In this document: positions 21,116-33,600 of the stretch, piece by piece
Numbering within the stretch: the first letter of the stretch is position 1
Layout of the letters: each line of letters begins with the position of its first letter
Assembly: GCA_027922465.2 (NCBI GenBank)
Contig: BQMF02000208.1
Location: 558,001-622,000, forward strand
Direction of reading: 5' to 3'
DNA: 64,000 nucleotides
Source: Turritopsis dohrnii
Taxonomy: Eukaryota; Cnidaria; Hydrozoa; Anthoathecata; Oceaniidae
Notes under the pieces: generated by a model
Told to the model about the DNA's origin: nothing
What the model saw: the letters and a program-made list of their open reading frames with translations, nothing else
Database searches by the model: none
Made by a program: the position numbers and the translations under genes

Positions 21116-22667
21116 TTACATCTTTCTTCTAATCTTCATTTCCGTTCTTAGCAGCGAATCCGTATACTTCACCCAAGGATTCCACCAAATACCAGCATAA
21201 GCTGTAACTGCTTTTCCTATATGATAGTACTGCCCGTTCAAATTACAACCAGTGCTGTATACCTTCGTCCACCACGGACCATTGTATTTCTACATGGAAT
21301 AACATAATGTCAGTTGCCTCACAAAACGGATGAATCTGATGAGAAGAAGGCGCATCTCGAAACGTAAAACTTTGTATTTATAAGCTTTTTTTTAGATGCT
21401 GTCGTATTTCCTCAAATAAACGTTGCAGTGCTTATAAAATTTTCATGTTTTTTAGGTTTGGCGCTTATTGGAGGGCGGCGCAAAAAAGCGGATATACGGT
21501 CTGTTATCTTTTAAGAAATTTTTATTTGGGATCTAGAAACCCAAGCTATTCGTTTTGTTTGGATTTTTTGCAAAGGTTTTTTTAGCGAATTCTTTATCAC
21601 TGTTGGATGTTTGGGGTAGTCAAAGTTGACTTAGAGTTGGCTTAGTGTGGTTTTCCGCTTCTCGCTTAGTCACACAGGCGATTAAATAAAAATGATGATG
21701 TTTGTGACACTAATCAAGACCAACCAATTCTTCCATAATTGGTGTCTTTTATTCTTGTTCTTTCTGGCTGCTGAGAAAAAGTGGATAGAAAGCTTAAAGC
21801 CTTCCTTTTTTCTAATAAAAATTTACTAAGACTTTCAACCTTAAAGATAACATTACTGTATCTGCCTGGAAAAACACGTGTGAAACGTATGAAAAAAAAT
21901 CCTACACTTACCACGGCTGAATTTCCACTCATTAAATCATTATCCTGGTCAATAGTTGTAAACATCATCCCGTTTTGAAAAGTTAGACAATCCGGTATTG
22001 AACCATTATATCCTCCCACGTGAAGCTTGTACTTTGTGCGTTCGCTACCGACCTCGAACCAGCTATACTTAGCAAATCCTTTCACTTTTTGCCTATTCAT
22101 CAAGTCCACACGAAGCTCAGTACCCCCTCCAAATTTTGATTGCAATTCCAAAGTATGTACGTGTTGGTTGCCGAGCCAGTGTTCATGTTGCAAATAGCCG
22201 AAGCCTCTCTTGTAGTCATCCCAATCTCGGTAAAAATTCTCAGAACCGTCCACGCGTCTTTGAATGACAGTCCAACCTCCGCCGTCTGTCGTCTGATCAC
22301 AGTAGACTTGTATTGTCTTTAAGCCTAACTGCTTGACTTGATAAATCCCATCCACATCGAATCCACTTAACTTGAATTCTAAACAATCACGTCTCGGTAA
22401 CACGTGCTGACAATCGCAATAGTATCTTTTTAGTGTTCTTGGATCGTCGCGGCAGAGACATGGACCACACGTCTCATTAGACAGCAATGAACAAAACGCC
22501 GACTTTCCATAAACGTCTTGCTTCAAAATATCCAATTGATTCTGCAGCTCTATCACTTTCGTTTCCAGGCCTTGTAAATTGCATGTCACATTAGTGCTTG
22601 AAATAATAGCTAAAGTATAGCAAAAGACAACCAATAATTCGCTTTTAACCAAAGTCATTGCGGACAA
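21116..22667 (-). CDS. Secreted fibrinogen-related (FReD) protein, 309 aa
   Basis: Two exons, 22667-21912 and 21289-21116, with a GTAAGT donor and a TGTAG acceptor in phase 0. The start gives a signal peptide (about residues 1-25), then a short coiled coil (LQGLETKVIELQNQLDILKQ), a cysteine cluster (CGPCLC) and the fibrinogen C-terminal globe. The globe contains GGGWTVIQRRVDGSENFYRD, a DQDND calcium-site segment, and in exon 2 NLNGQYYHIGKA and TEMKIR. FReDs such as ficolins and tachylectins bind acetylated sugars, usually as trimers. That role is family knowledge; the ligand here is unknown. The calcium loop is followed by NSAV, not the usual NCA, and the paired WW tryptophans lie in PWW, so the disulfide at this loop may be absent. 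Length is normal for a ficolin-like protein. Confidence 0.88.
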
Positions 22668-23345
22668 ATATGAAACAGTGCTTACTATAGCCGACTAAAG
22701 AGAAGACTGAAGACGTTCATATTGATAATACACTTTCAACAATATTTCTATCGTGTTTGCAGCTGTTTACATCAAAGTGCGCCAGCTGAAATACAAACTT
22801 TAAGTATGTTATATCGTCTTCAAACCTGTTGTGAATCTTCAATGCAAGATGATAGTATGTAAACTAGAAACGAAGGTGATATGTTATGCGTGGAACTGCT
22901 TTCGTCTAACATTAAGATACATACTTGTGATTTACTTCACCTTCCGATTTGTCTATACAGTTGAAGATTTTATCCCCACTACCTTTAGAATAATACCTTA
23001 CATAGAAGTTGAATTCATTCTACATTGACAGTCGATCTTTGTTGTAAGCAAACTGTTTAACCAATCAAATGTTCAGAATAGCACACATGAAGTCACTGAA
23101 ATGGAAGGACGGTTAGCAATAGTACTATCGTAAAAATAAAAGCGTTTGATGAACGAAGCTATTGTTCTCAGTAACACAATGGGGAACGCTTGTGTAAATC
23201 CACAGCAAGTAATTACAGTCTTGTATAGTGATAGTTTTATGACATATTACTGAACAACGAGGGGAAGAGGAATCGAAAATTACACGTGGACTAATTTGAT
23301 CTTGAGACATCTCATCATCCATTCTCTCCAGAGGTGCTTCTATTA
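22668..23345. other. Upstream region of the FReD gene; no gene seen
   Basis: This presumably holds the FReD promoter and 5' untranslated region. No TATA box stands out, and no ORF here looks coding. Confidence 0.4.
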
Positions 23346-23763
23346 GGACAGCTTTATACAGCCGCATAATCGCCGCGTCGAATTAAACTCTTTATTAAAT
23401 ACGACGTAAATTCGACTGTATAAAGTGAAAATTTAATTAAGTGCGACATAATGAATTAAGTTCAGCAGAGTTTGTCGAATAAAACGGCAATCTTCGACAT
23501 AAATTCGGCATCACTTTATACAGCCGCATAATCGTCGAATTTAATAACAGCTTGATTGCACTTTGTGAAAAAAGTGCATGAAAGTAGTGGACAGCGTGTA
23601 AGAAACACACGATGATAAATTTATTCGACATTTATGCGGCTGTCTAAAGTCATGTCGAATTTTATATGCGGCAACAAAACCTGTATAAAGTGACTGTCGA
23701 ATTTTACCCGAATTAAAGTAATTTAATTCGACACGGCGATTATGCGGCTGTATAAAGCTGTCC
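23346..23763. mobile_element. 418-bp Harbinger-type MITE, TTA target duplication
   Basis: The ends are GGACAGCTTTATACAGCCGC at 23346 and its complement ending at 23763, flanked by TTA at 23343-23345 and 23764-23766. The arms continue through ATAATCG and GTCGAATTAAA, about 40 bases. Internal partial copies of the same arm occur (CACTTTATACAGCCGCATAA near 23512), so the element may be a nested or rearranged one. It lies at the edge of the duplicated chitin-binding segment. Confidence 0.8.
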
Positions 23764-25427
23764 TTAGCCGCATAAATTGTATAATGGTGAAAATATTGAA
23801 AACAAAATCATTGATTACTTTTCATGATGTATTTTCTTCACTTAGACTCATTATTAAAGAGATTGCAAACGAAGAATTGAAAACTTAGATACACTAGAAA
23901 ATAGGGAGATAAAAAAAATGAGAATGGAAACATTAATTAACTTTTTCAGTTATTGAGCAACACAGCGCTCCCTCTCACAAAAGCAACCATCTACCCCCGG
24001 TTCATACACGGTTTCTTTACGGTCACACAGCAATAGCCTCGGTGTGCAAAGCGAGACACACTCCAGACCTCCATTATCACCATGGCAGGTACAACTCACC
24101 TGACAATCGGGAATAAACGGGTCAGGTAAATAGATTTTTCCATGTTATTCGCAGAAAACAAATGACGATGACATCTATTCCGAAGACTCCATGGGCTGAT
24201 TGAGGTCACCATTCGATCATACAATCATGTACCGTTAGGGTTGTGTTCCTCTCTGTCACCATCTTCACTTAACAGATCGAAAGCATCTCGTTAGTGTTCT
24301 TTGATTTCATGTTTAGCTATCTGCCTGTAGAAAACATCCTCCAGTCGTTGGCTGCTGAAGCTTTTAGCCGATACATCTACAACTAGCATGTAGCTTTAGC
24401 TAAAAATGCCCCCGCGCTCAAGCTTTCCAAATTGTAAACACAGAAAGATATATATTTTTAAAAAGTTTTTTTTAAAAAAATATCAATTCGGGCAAGAAGT
24501 TTTATTACAAATAGTATCACCAGAAGCTTCATTTTTAGTAAAGAAAAAACAGGTTATGTTTTCTTTCTATGTAACAAGTGGCCATCACAAATGTCTTTGA
24601 TTGATTTAGGGTCTGATAAGTGGCATACTCTAAATATTTCGACAAAGCCAGTCTTTCATGTATGACAAGATACACAATATTTCAAATACAAATCGAGATC
24701 AAAGTGTCTGCTGCATGCAGTGAAGAAAGCGCGTGCCGAAAAGCACATATTTAAGTGAAAATATCTAAGTCTCTCAATACAACGAATTGTTTAATGAGTA
24801 TAGTGTAATCTTGTGGCATAGTGTGACGGTGGCTACACTAACTTGGAATATGCACACACCAAATAGATATCTACTTACGCAGTTGAAAATCTTTAAAAAA
24901 CTTAAACCCTTACTTTTTGTTAATTCTTAGGCCTAAGTCACACTAATGCTAATATACCTTTAAAAAGTGTAAATAAGGCTTAACAAGTAATATCATAAAA
25001 GTATTGCTACAAACAGAAGAAGTGTGTGAACTGCAACCATGGATACGTATTTTATAATTAAAACAAGATTTGTTCAAGAAATTATGTAAGTGCCAAAAGA
25101 AAAACACAAACTTTTTCGAAAAAAAAATTAAAGCGAAAAATCCACTAGAAATCATTTCAAGCGTTTCAAGCTTTGATTCAAAATAAAAAATAGCCAAGAT
25201 TTAAAGCTAAAACATCATATTTACAAAAATAAAACGGATGGTTGGCACAATTTCAGATTTCAAGCTGTGCTTCAAAATCCTTGTCGTTCCCTTCACTAAA
25301 ACAACACAAAAGTAATATGAACAAGATGCCCGTATGGGCAGAAAGATTTCTGCAAAATCTGTTGAAGCATGAAAAATGAAAAATGTTATGACAATTATGA
25401 AATTCGACAAAAAATGTTACACGATCA

Positions 25428-25697
25428 AAGTGGGCTCGAACCACCGACTTTTCGGTTAGCAGCCAAGCAACTGTGCCACAGAACTACATATGTCTCTGTA
25501 ATGTATAAACTGCTAGCTTTAAACAGTAAGAAAAAAATGGAGGTGAAAAGCCGGTTGTAATGTATTTCTTGCTTTCGCAAAAATCCAAAATCGAAATATT
25601 TTATGACATTTAAAAATTTGATCAACGCGGAGTCGAACCACCGACCCTCGGGTTAGTAGTTACTGTACTAACCGCCTGTGCCACGGAAGCCATGCAT
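25428..25697 (-). mobile_element. Two adjacent tRNA-derived SINE copies
   Basis: On the minus strand a head at 25695-25622 contains GTGGCACAGGCGGTTAGTA (A box) and GGTTCGACTCC (B box). It is followed by a body (GCGAAAGCAAGAAATACATT, then ACAACCGGCTTTT) down to about 25500. A second tRNA-like head follows directly at 25495-25428 (GTGGCACAGTTGCTTGGC, GGTTCGAGCCC). Either a second SINE was inserted at the tail of the first, or the family is dimeric. Confidence 0.6.
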
Positions 25698-25954
25698 GTC
25701 AGTAAAGATATAAATATATATACCTCTTTTGACTCTTCTGTTTACAATCCGTTGAGAACTTCTTTTAAGTTGAAAAAGAATGATCACAGTCCAAGATAAT
25801 TATAAGCTTCTTTTTTATATTTTCTGTTTTCATCTTAAAATATGTACATCTTCTTTAAAATCCATTTAATATTGATCAAAGAAACTTTTGTAAATCTTTC
25901 GCTGACATGCAATGGACGGTGCTTTGGTTTCATGTAAATGCACGCACGAAATTT

Positions 25955-26040
25955 CAAAACCGCTAGGTTTGGACAGTAAGAAAAAAACGAAAGCCGGTTG
26001 TAATAGCTTTCTTGCTTTCGCAGAAATCTAAAAATGGCTA
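25955..26040 (-). mobile_element. SINE body fragment, same family
   Basis: Matches the body of the 25.5-25.6 kb SINE (GCGAAAGCAAGAAAGC, ACAACCGGCTTTCG, TTCTTACTGT) without a recognisable tRNA head. It confirms that the body is a dispersed repeat. Confidence 0.6.
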
Positions 26041-26597
26041 AGCAATTTAAGTATACGAACTTCCTGAATAACTTAGTATTATAATAAAAAATTAGGAAAG
26101 AAATACGAAAAATCATTCTTTCTCCCACCTACAGTACCATGCTTTGAAACGTGAAAAAAGCAAAATCAGCTAATAATTGTATACCACCGTCTTACAGCAA
26201 CACGAAAAGTTGGAAGATGATGATGAACAAAATCGAATACTGACTTTCGCCTATCTCGTGAAACTACTATGCCTCCTCGCTCGCTGACGCTCGCTGCGGG
26301 GGCAATAAACAATAACAACCAAGTATACTCAACTGGAGCATTTCAGTTTGCTTGCCTACCGAGATGAAATTTGCTACGTTAAATTTCTCCATTATTATCT
26401 TCATTATAAGGCACATAAGAGAAATCAACACTTTTGATGAAAGCAAAAATGAAAAAATGAACTTTGGAAATTTAGCTTTCTTTGTTAATTTACAATATAT
26501 TTAGAGCCTTTCTTACAGAAAATTTATAGTAAGCAGTAAAAGATTTTTGAATTACTGAATTTTCTGCCTTATTAAAGAAAGTGACCAAATCAATGGT

Positions 26598-28790
26598 TGT
26601 AACCTACGTTACGATTATGAAAACTTATTTTGCATTATAAATAATCGTCATTTAAATAGTTTTTTATCTTTTATAGGAAGGATAGAATACACATATTCAT
26701 AATCAAACAGTAAAATAAAACAATCTATTCAATAATTTCTAAAATGCGAAGAAATCTAAGGAAGTAATCAGTAAAAATTACAAGAAAAAATTTACAGCTT
26801 TTACCAAAGTTTCTAGTTTGTAGGAAATGCTTCATGGTCACGCTAAACTTCTTTAAATAGAGAAAGGAAGTTTCAACAAAGGTCAAAAACCAAAATTTTA
26901 ACTAATTGGCATTTCAATGTAACAAACTTTTGCCATAAAAACAAGGGAAGGATAGTCACGTATGTTACACAATTTTAAGAATCTCAAATAAGTCAATTTG
27001 ACCCATTTTTTGATACCATTAGTTGTTTTTAGGTTCAGTTACATATTATTGCACTACTTTAAAAATAATTTGGTCAAAGTGACGCCACAAACGCAACCGG
27101 TAACGTTTGTTAGATGCTAAAAGTTTTTTTATGGGCTTTAATTTCGAAAAGGTTGTGTGGAAGTCCCGTGTCGAAAATAGGTGACGAAAAATTAAACTAC
27201 GAAATCGTAAGTGGAAAGTGTATACATGTTGTAGAGCTTGAAAAACTGATAGTGGTATGCACACACGCGGATTAGTATCCCACTTTTATTTTAGAGAGTG
27301 TTAGATTTTGTGGAATTGTATGGTCAAAATCTTCTTAATCAATGCGGTAGTTGGACCACGCAAGACATAATTCACGATTTGTATAAAAGCACGTAGCATT
27401 TGACGTCAGTTTTTTATGATCACGCGTGGAATCATTGCATTGCATCCCCGATGGAATGCGACGTTTTTGGGGAAATATGTCGAGAAGCAATAGGGATAAC
27501 TGACGTGGTCCGCGATACGGGTGATGGGGTGACGCAATCATTGGGCCCAATTTTCTTTTGGGTACTGTGGCTATGACGTTATTAAAACCCTTGATTGACG
27601 ATATCTCTGCAACGGTTGGTCGTGGCGAAACAATTCCATACATTTTTTTGATCAGTTGTTCAAGCTCCATAACATGGAACACTTTCCCTTTTCCAATTCG
27701 GCGATTTAATTTTTAGTCACGAGGTATACACATCGGAACACTTGGATTTCAGCACATCCTTTTCGAAATTAAAGCATTAAAAGTTTTTTTACAGGAGTTG
27801 CTATCATATGTATGAATACGTATGAATACGTATGAATGGTTTTCAGCTATTGTCCATAACGGTAACGTGTGTTACAAATGAATGACAGTGTTAACATTTA
27901 TCTTCTAGAATATTTGTATTTAAATTTTACGCAAAGCAAAAATGTATCTAACAGTGACTCAATCGACCACCAAAACTATGACTCAATTTGTAAAGTCCTC
28001 AGTGGTCAGTAACTTTATGAGACTTATGAGGAAAAATGCTAAAAATTTTATGAAAATGTAACATACGTTACTATTCTTTAGGTCTAATAGAGAACAGAAT
28101 AGGTGTATTAGCTTATGTAAAACACAAGAAATACTTATTTTAGCGAAAGGTTAGCTATTTCCATATAACAAAACCTTGATAATAAATGAAGATCTAGCAT
28201 TTGTTCCTGTTTATAATCTTTCTTCTGCAGCTTAACAGTTTCAAAAAAACCGAAAGTATCTTACCACGCTAAATGAATTAATTAAAGTTCCTTGTGCTTT
28301 CAATGCTGTATCATACAAACATTCTTGAACCAAATAATCGCATTGTAATCAAATTCGAATATTTGTTTGACAATTAAATGTTATTGATTCGTTTTTCGAA
28401 AGCATACGTTTTTATTCAAAACGTATGTTACAAATCGTATGTTACAAATTAACTTTAAGGCCTCATTAACTGAAGGGACCAATTGCAAACTCAACAATAG
28501 TTGATGATATTCACAGATGTCAACCTAGACGATATTTATCACAAAGAAAAAAGACATTGTAAATCATCCATTTCACAGCAATACGGGTAACGTATGTTAC
28601 ATCATTAAATTGGAAAAACATATTTTTAATTTTGACAATGCTGAAGAGCTGTAAATTAGATTTTTTTTGAAAAAATATTTTTTTATGTATCACTTCTATA
28701 TTATTAGCCTCCAATGTTGTTGAATTTAGCTATGCATTTGCTTTTCAAAGTAGCTCTATGTGGAATGAAAAATGAGTAACGTATGTTACC
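26598..28790. repeat. Cluster of dispersed near-palindromes GTAACGTATGTTAC
   Basis: Near-identical 14-mers occur at about 26599 (GTAACCTACGTTAC), 26955 (GTCACGTATGTTAC), 27862 (GTAACGTGTGTTAC), 28059 (GTAACATACGTTAC), 28418 (AAAACGTATGTTAC), 28587 and 28776 (both GTAACGTATGTTAC). Weaker forms are near 27100 and 28435. Spacing is irregular and the sequences between them are unrelated to each other, so this is not an ordinary tandem repeat. Confidence 0.7.
27265..27800 (+). repeat. Interspersed repeat with TTTTAGAGAGTG 5' segment
   Basis: It begins ATTAGTATCCCACTTTTATTTTAGAGAGTG, close to the start of the Helitron-like copies at 36859-37880. It contains TTTGACGTCAGTTTTTT and CATTGCATTGCATC, also present near 54414-54455. 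Its second half (about 27565-27725) matches 29359-29520. It is a member of a composite non-autonomous family; borders are approximate. Confidence 0.5.
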
Positions 28791-29354
28791 AAGGTTTTCC
28801 GGACATTATTTAAGCTGACACAACTTTTGTGTTTATGGTCAAATCTTCATACAATTTAAATTACAGTTACTCCTTCGCTATATTTTGAAAACAAAATAAA
28901 ATTTTTCCTACCAGAAGAAATGAAATGGTCTTTAAATTACTCTAAACGTCGCTTTTTCCGCTGCGGACACGCTTTTTTCACCAAATTAGATCATTCCGTC
29001 CTATGTATTATGGCTTTGAACGTTAATTATGTCAAAAATCATTCATTCGAGGATATTTTTCATATATTTCTCTCGTTTTTAAAAAATAAGACAATTCGAA
29101 AAATTTTTACATTAGAGGTCTGAGCTATATCAAACATGCCGGACATAGGATGTCGCACTTTTTTGAGAATGGCTCCATTACGACTGGTGTTGTCCTGATT
29201 TTATTTTGATAGCTCATAGCTACTAGGTTGTGCAGTCTAGGTTAAACAGTCTAATAGGATTTGTACAACTAATATTAAATCAACTACATTGCAATGTTGC
29301 ATATACTTCTATTATTATCGCGTCTATATAAACACATTGTGTTCTACACTAAAA

Positions 29355-29580
29355 CCAGTGGCGACTGTGACATCATTAAAATCTTTGATCCATGCTATCC
29401 CGATAACTGTTAGTCGTAGCGAAATGATCCCCTACATTTTTTTGGTCAGTTCTTCCAGCTCTGCAACATGGGTACACTGTCAAGTGATAATTCGGTTATT
29501 TAATTTTTCGTCACTGCGTACCCACACGAGAAAGAGTGACACATCGTCTTTGAAGTTACACACGGTAAAATGTTCTTACC
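29355..29580 (+). repeat. Second copy of the 27.6-kb repeat segment
   Basis: Matches 27565-27760 in the same orientation, for example ACATTTTTTTGGTCAGTT against ACATTTTTTTGATCAGTT, and a shared ATTTAATTTTTxGTCAC. It interrupts the otherwise collinear match between the pseudogene's 5' end and that of the intact gene, so it inserted after the duplication. Confidence 0.55.
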
Positions 29581-29874
29581 TGGGATGCTAGTTATTATTG
29601 ATGTTAGAGAACACGGTGTGAAAGGAACTGAAGGATAACTCACCAGCACTGAAAACAGCCAAGATATAAAAAATCTTTATAAGCATTCTACTTTATAAGT
29701 ATCTTCTTCGTGATTCTAAAAAAAAAAAAGGAAGTTTGAACTTTGTTTGTATATTCAACCAAAATCATAACTAATGGTTCCATCATATTGTTTGGAAAAG
29801 TAATGCTCAAGTAAGACCAGTACTCGCCTACGCACACAACAGAAAGTATTCTTCCGCACCAGCACCACTTTCTT

Positions 29875-30121
29875 TGTTAAATACCCTTGAGATTCATACG
29901 TTTACGAACTTGATTAGTTTATACAGCTAATCAATTGCTTAGTCCCTAGAGGGTTGGACGGTGATAAAATGTTTTAATTTTTGTTTGCTAGGCACTCATC
30001 AGTGCAAGTTGTGTGTAGTTATGTGTTATGTGTAAAAGATATACATAGAGAAAGATTATAACTTACTGATGTTTCAAACTAAGAGGCTAGACGAAGTCTA
30101 CCGTCGAAGACAAAATTTATA
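29875..30121 (+). repeat. 5' LTR of the BEL element
   Basis: 247 bp, TGTTAAATACCC to AAATTTATA. It differs from the 3' LTR at the base before TGTGTAGTTATG (GTTG against GTTA). It does not end in the canonical CA, but the boundary is fixed by the target duplication. Confidence 0.93.
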
Positions 30122-30269
30122 ATAACTTGCAAGAGTGAATATTGTTTTTGGGTTATTTACTTAATGGTTGTGGCTGTGGCTTGAAGGACTTGCGGTGGCT
30201 TGAAAGACTTGCTGGGGTTGAAAGACTTGATGTTTTGATTCAACAAAAGTTGGTAAGAAAATCGTGTCC

Positions 30270-30620
30270 TGTGTTAATTTCCGGATCATTTCCTGTTTAC
30301 CGGATTACCGTTTGAACCTCCGAATTGCTTCCTGTCTGTATTATTCCAGTTTAAGTTCCTGGAATTTCCTGTTTATTATTTGAATTTCCGGATCATTTCC
30401 TGTTTACCGGATTACCGTTTGAACCTCTGGATTGTTTCCTGTCTGAATTATTCCAGTTTAAGTTCCTCGATTTTCCTGTATTTGAATTTCCGGATCATTT
30501 CCTGTTTACCGGATTACCGTTTGAACCTCCGAATTGCTTCCTGTCTGTATTATTCCAGTTTAAGTTCCTGGAATTTCCTGTTTATTATTTGAATTTCCAG
30601 ATCGTGTCCTGTGTTACTTT
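30270..30620 (+). repeat. BEL leader tandem repeat, about 110 bp, three copies
   Basis: AATTTCCGGATCATTTCCTG begins units near 30280, 30390 and 30487. Each continues TTTACCGGATTACCGTTTGA and TTATTCCAGTTTAAGTTCC. It lies between the LTR and the gag start, where packaging or leader functions usually sit. The ORFs across it are accidental. Confidence 0.8.
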
Positions 30621-30690
30621 CCAAATCATTTCCTGTTTCCTGGATATCTCTCGTAATTTGACGAATCTAGGTACCTTAAAATAAACAACC

Positions 30691-33600
30691 ATGTCCGTCT
30701 CCCAAGCAAAGCGTAGGAGGAATGGGAAAAAATTCGTCATAACAAAAATGACTGCAGAGATCGAAGAGCTCGTAAATAGCAGGGGAAGTCGCACAAAACT
30801 GCAGTATTTGAGGTCTTCGTTAGATTCAACTCTAAAACATGCTATCGTTCTTCATGAAGAATATATGACCTTGTTGAGTGACAAGGATCCAGAATTCAAC
30901 GATCAATGGATCGATGAGTTAGCTCTCCGAGTAAACACATGTTTTTCAAATATCGAACGATATTTAATTGACCGCGAACATGATCCACCGTCTTCATGTT
31001 CAACCGAAAAGCAAAATAGCATAATGAAATGGCGCGAAGAGGTTGCTAAATCTCAGTCAGTCGAAAATACACAGGAAAATATGCAGGAAACTCTCAGTGA
31101 TATATGCGGTGCATTTTCTAAATTATACGTAGAGCGCACACAGGGTAATCAATCTACTCAGGAATCCGAAAAATCACATACTGAAACAACTACCAAATAC
31201 GAAAAAGAGCAGGCAGTTAATTCAAGTGTTAAACAAAGGGATCTGGCCGACTACAACGGTGAAATAACTGAAATACACACGAAAAAACAACAAAGCATAT
31301 TACAAAATACTGCACAAACTTACCGCCAGTCAACCGATTATTTTAGCGGAACAACACCAAGTTCAGGAAACACACACCGTTTCGGACTAGTGATCAATGA
31401 TCCAAATGTTCGAGAATTTATACCAAACCAACAAAATACGTCAACGATTTCGAGGAAATCATATATTGAACAACCCTTTCCGCAATATTACAGGAATGTT
31501 CAGTTCAGTGAAACACCAAATCTCCACAGCACATACACAACTCCGTCAACATATAGAAACCAAATTATCGATACACCAAATATCGGACAAACTTTCTATC
31601 GTCAAAGTATCAATGATACTCGAAAGCTTGACCAAATCAACAATAGGCACTTTGAAAATCGAAGTTCTACTGTCCGAACGAACATTGATTCCTGTGCGAC
31701 TAAAGCAATCGATGAGTGGATCGACGATTTAGATGTATCAAACTTAGCAGTTCCAGACATTTCTCCGTCACGTGATGTCCAAATGGAACTCTTAATTCAA
31801 CAACGTCTGCCTCGACAAGAATTAATTACTTTCGCTGGCGAAGCCGAAAAGTGGATCGAGTTTGTGTCGAAGTTCTATGACATTGTACATAAGCAACCAT
31901 ACCTCGATTCGTTTCAGAAACGAACCTACTTAACGCAACACTTGCAGGGCGAAGCCTTAAAAGCAGTCGATGGATTTGCAAATGACGATCAAGGTTACGC
32001 TGATTCACTAAAGAAACTCAAATACATGTTTGGTAACCGAGTTCTTGTTGCCCAAGCTCTAATCCGCAAAATAACCAAATGCAAACAAATTTCAAATTAC
32101 GATCCCAAGGCATTGGGAAACTTTTATTACGAAATCTCATCCTGTCTAAATACTTTAATAAAGATGAATTATGTTGGAGACATATACAGCACCGACTTGC
32201 TACGTCAAGTTCTGTCCAAATTGCCGTACTATTTACAAAGAAAATGGTCAGAATATTCTCTCCTGCTGAGAAGAAAAGAAGAACCAAATTTGCAACACTT
32301 TGAAAAATGGTTGCAGGATAGAGTCATGGCGTCGAGAGACCCTTACCTCTACCAAGAAAGATGTAAACCTGAACGATTCAGTATGCACACGAAAACCCCA
32401 AAACTAGAGGAACGATTCAAACAATTATGCGTGCTATGTAATAAAGATCATTGGCTTTTCAGTTGTAAGATTTACAAATCGAAACCAAACGCTGATAAGT
32501 TATCACTTGTCAAGATGAAAAAACTTTGCTTCAATTGTCTTAGCCCGAAACACCACGTCAAATCATGCCAATCAAAGGGAAGGTGCTACATAGATGATTG
32601 CAAACGAAAACATCATACCTCATTACATAATGCACTAACCTGGAAAAAGGGACAAGTTGGTACTCAGAATTTTGAAAGTGATCCCACAAAGGGAAAACAA
32701 CTTGACAAAGAAACGGAAAAGAAACCAGAACCTAAGAGGGAAACACCACAGACAATGGTTATAAAAGAAGTAGATAAAACCATTGGCTTAGTTAAAGGAG
32801 GTAGTCACGTATATTTGCAAGTTGTCCCCGTACGTGTGGTAAACTACAGAGGAAAATTTGTCGACACCTTTGCTTTGTTAGATACTGGCAGTCAATGCAC
32901 CATTATAACCAAAACATTATGCAAAGAATTGGAGTTGCAAGGGCGCAAAAAAAGGCTTACATTTGGTACAATCAAAGATCACACAGTTTTACCAACCGAG
33001 CTGGTCGATCTTAGAATTTCGGCGTTGGATGGAAAATATTCAGCAGCTTTAAAGGATGTATATTCAATAGATGACAAGAACTTCCTTGTACCAGGCCAAG
33101 AAGTACCGGTAACCTCAGACCACCAATGGGATTACATAAGAGACCTTAACCTCAAGGACATCAGTAGTGATCAGATCCAGATGCTTATTGGAGCCGATGT
33201 TCCCGAAGCATTAATAAGCAGTGAATATCGAAAGCATCGAAAAGGCTATCCATATGCAGCAAAGACCCCTCTTGGCTGGACTTTGTTTGGCGCTTATGAC
33301 AGCTGTATCAACGAAGAGAGCAATCGGTTAGTAGCACTGACACGAAACTTGGGATGTGAGACCCTAGATGATGATTACAAGCAGTTTTGGGAAACTGAAG
33401 CCTTTGGCACTGAAATCCAATGCAAGAAGTCTCTATCAATAGAGGATCAACATAATATGGAAATATTGGACAAAGAAACCGAATTCAAAGATGGCCACTA
33501 TGTCGTTCCTATGTTGTGGAAACCTAACGTCAAACTTCCAGAAAGCTTCCCGGTTGCAAATCGAAGATTGAACCAAATAAGCAGGAAATTCAAATCTGAC

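Larger units (their letters stand above)
24383..29643. other. Repeat-filled intron 1 of the pseudogene
   Basis: It has no credible ORF. It holds the SINE pair at 25.4-25.7 kb, a third SINE body near 26.0 kb, a cluster of GTAACGTATGTTAC-like palindromes and two copies of an interspersed repeat, each listed separately. The remainder is plain AT-rich DNA. Confidence 0.6.
23950..29686 (-). pseudogene. Decayed paralogue of the chitin-binding protein gene
   Basis: Recognisable against the intact gene at 56785-58918. Remnant exon 1 is 29686-29644 (signal peptide MLIKIFYILAVFSAG and the same GTGAGT donor). Exon 2 is 24382-24233 and carries an in-frame TAA after AKHEIKEH. The last exon is about 24140-23950 (QVSCTCHGD, ERERCVAQ, stop). 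Exons 3 and 4, which encode both chitin-binding domains, are gone: only about 90 bases of intron-like DNA separate the exon 2 and last-exon remnants, and these match intron 2 of the intact gene. The last exon's own acceptor is also degraded. Intron 1 has swollen to 5.3 kb with repeats. A BEL element sits in the upstream region. The flanks match too (23780-23940 with 56600-56784; 29190-29345 with 58720-58800). Confidence 0.8.

Noticed and set aside
30380..30592. Frame with repeated SCLPDYRLNL text before the BEL ORF
   Set aside because: It is the leader tandem repeat read in one frame, lying upstream of the polyprotein start.
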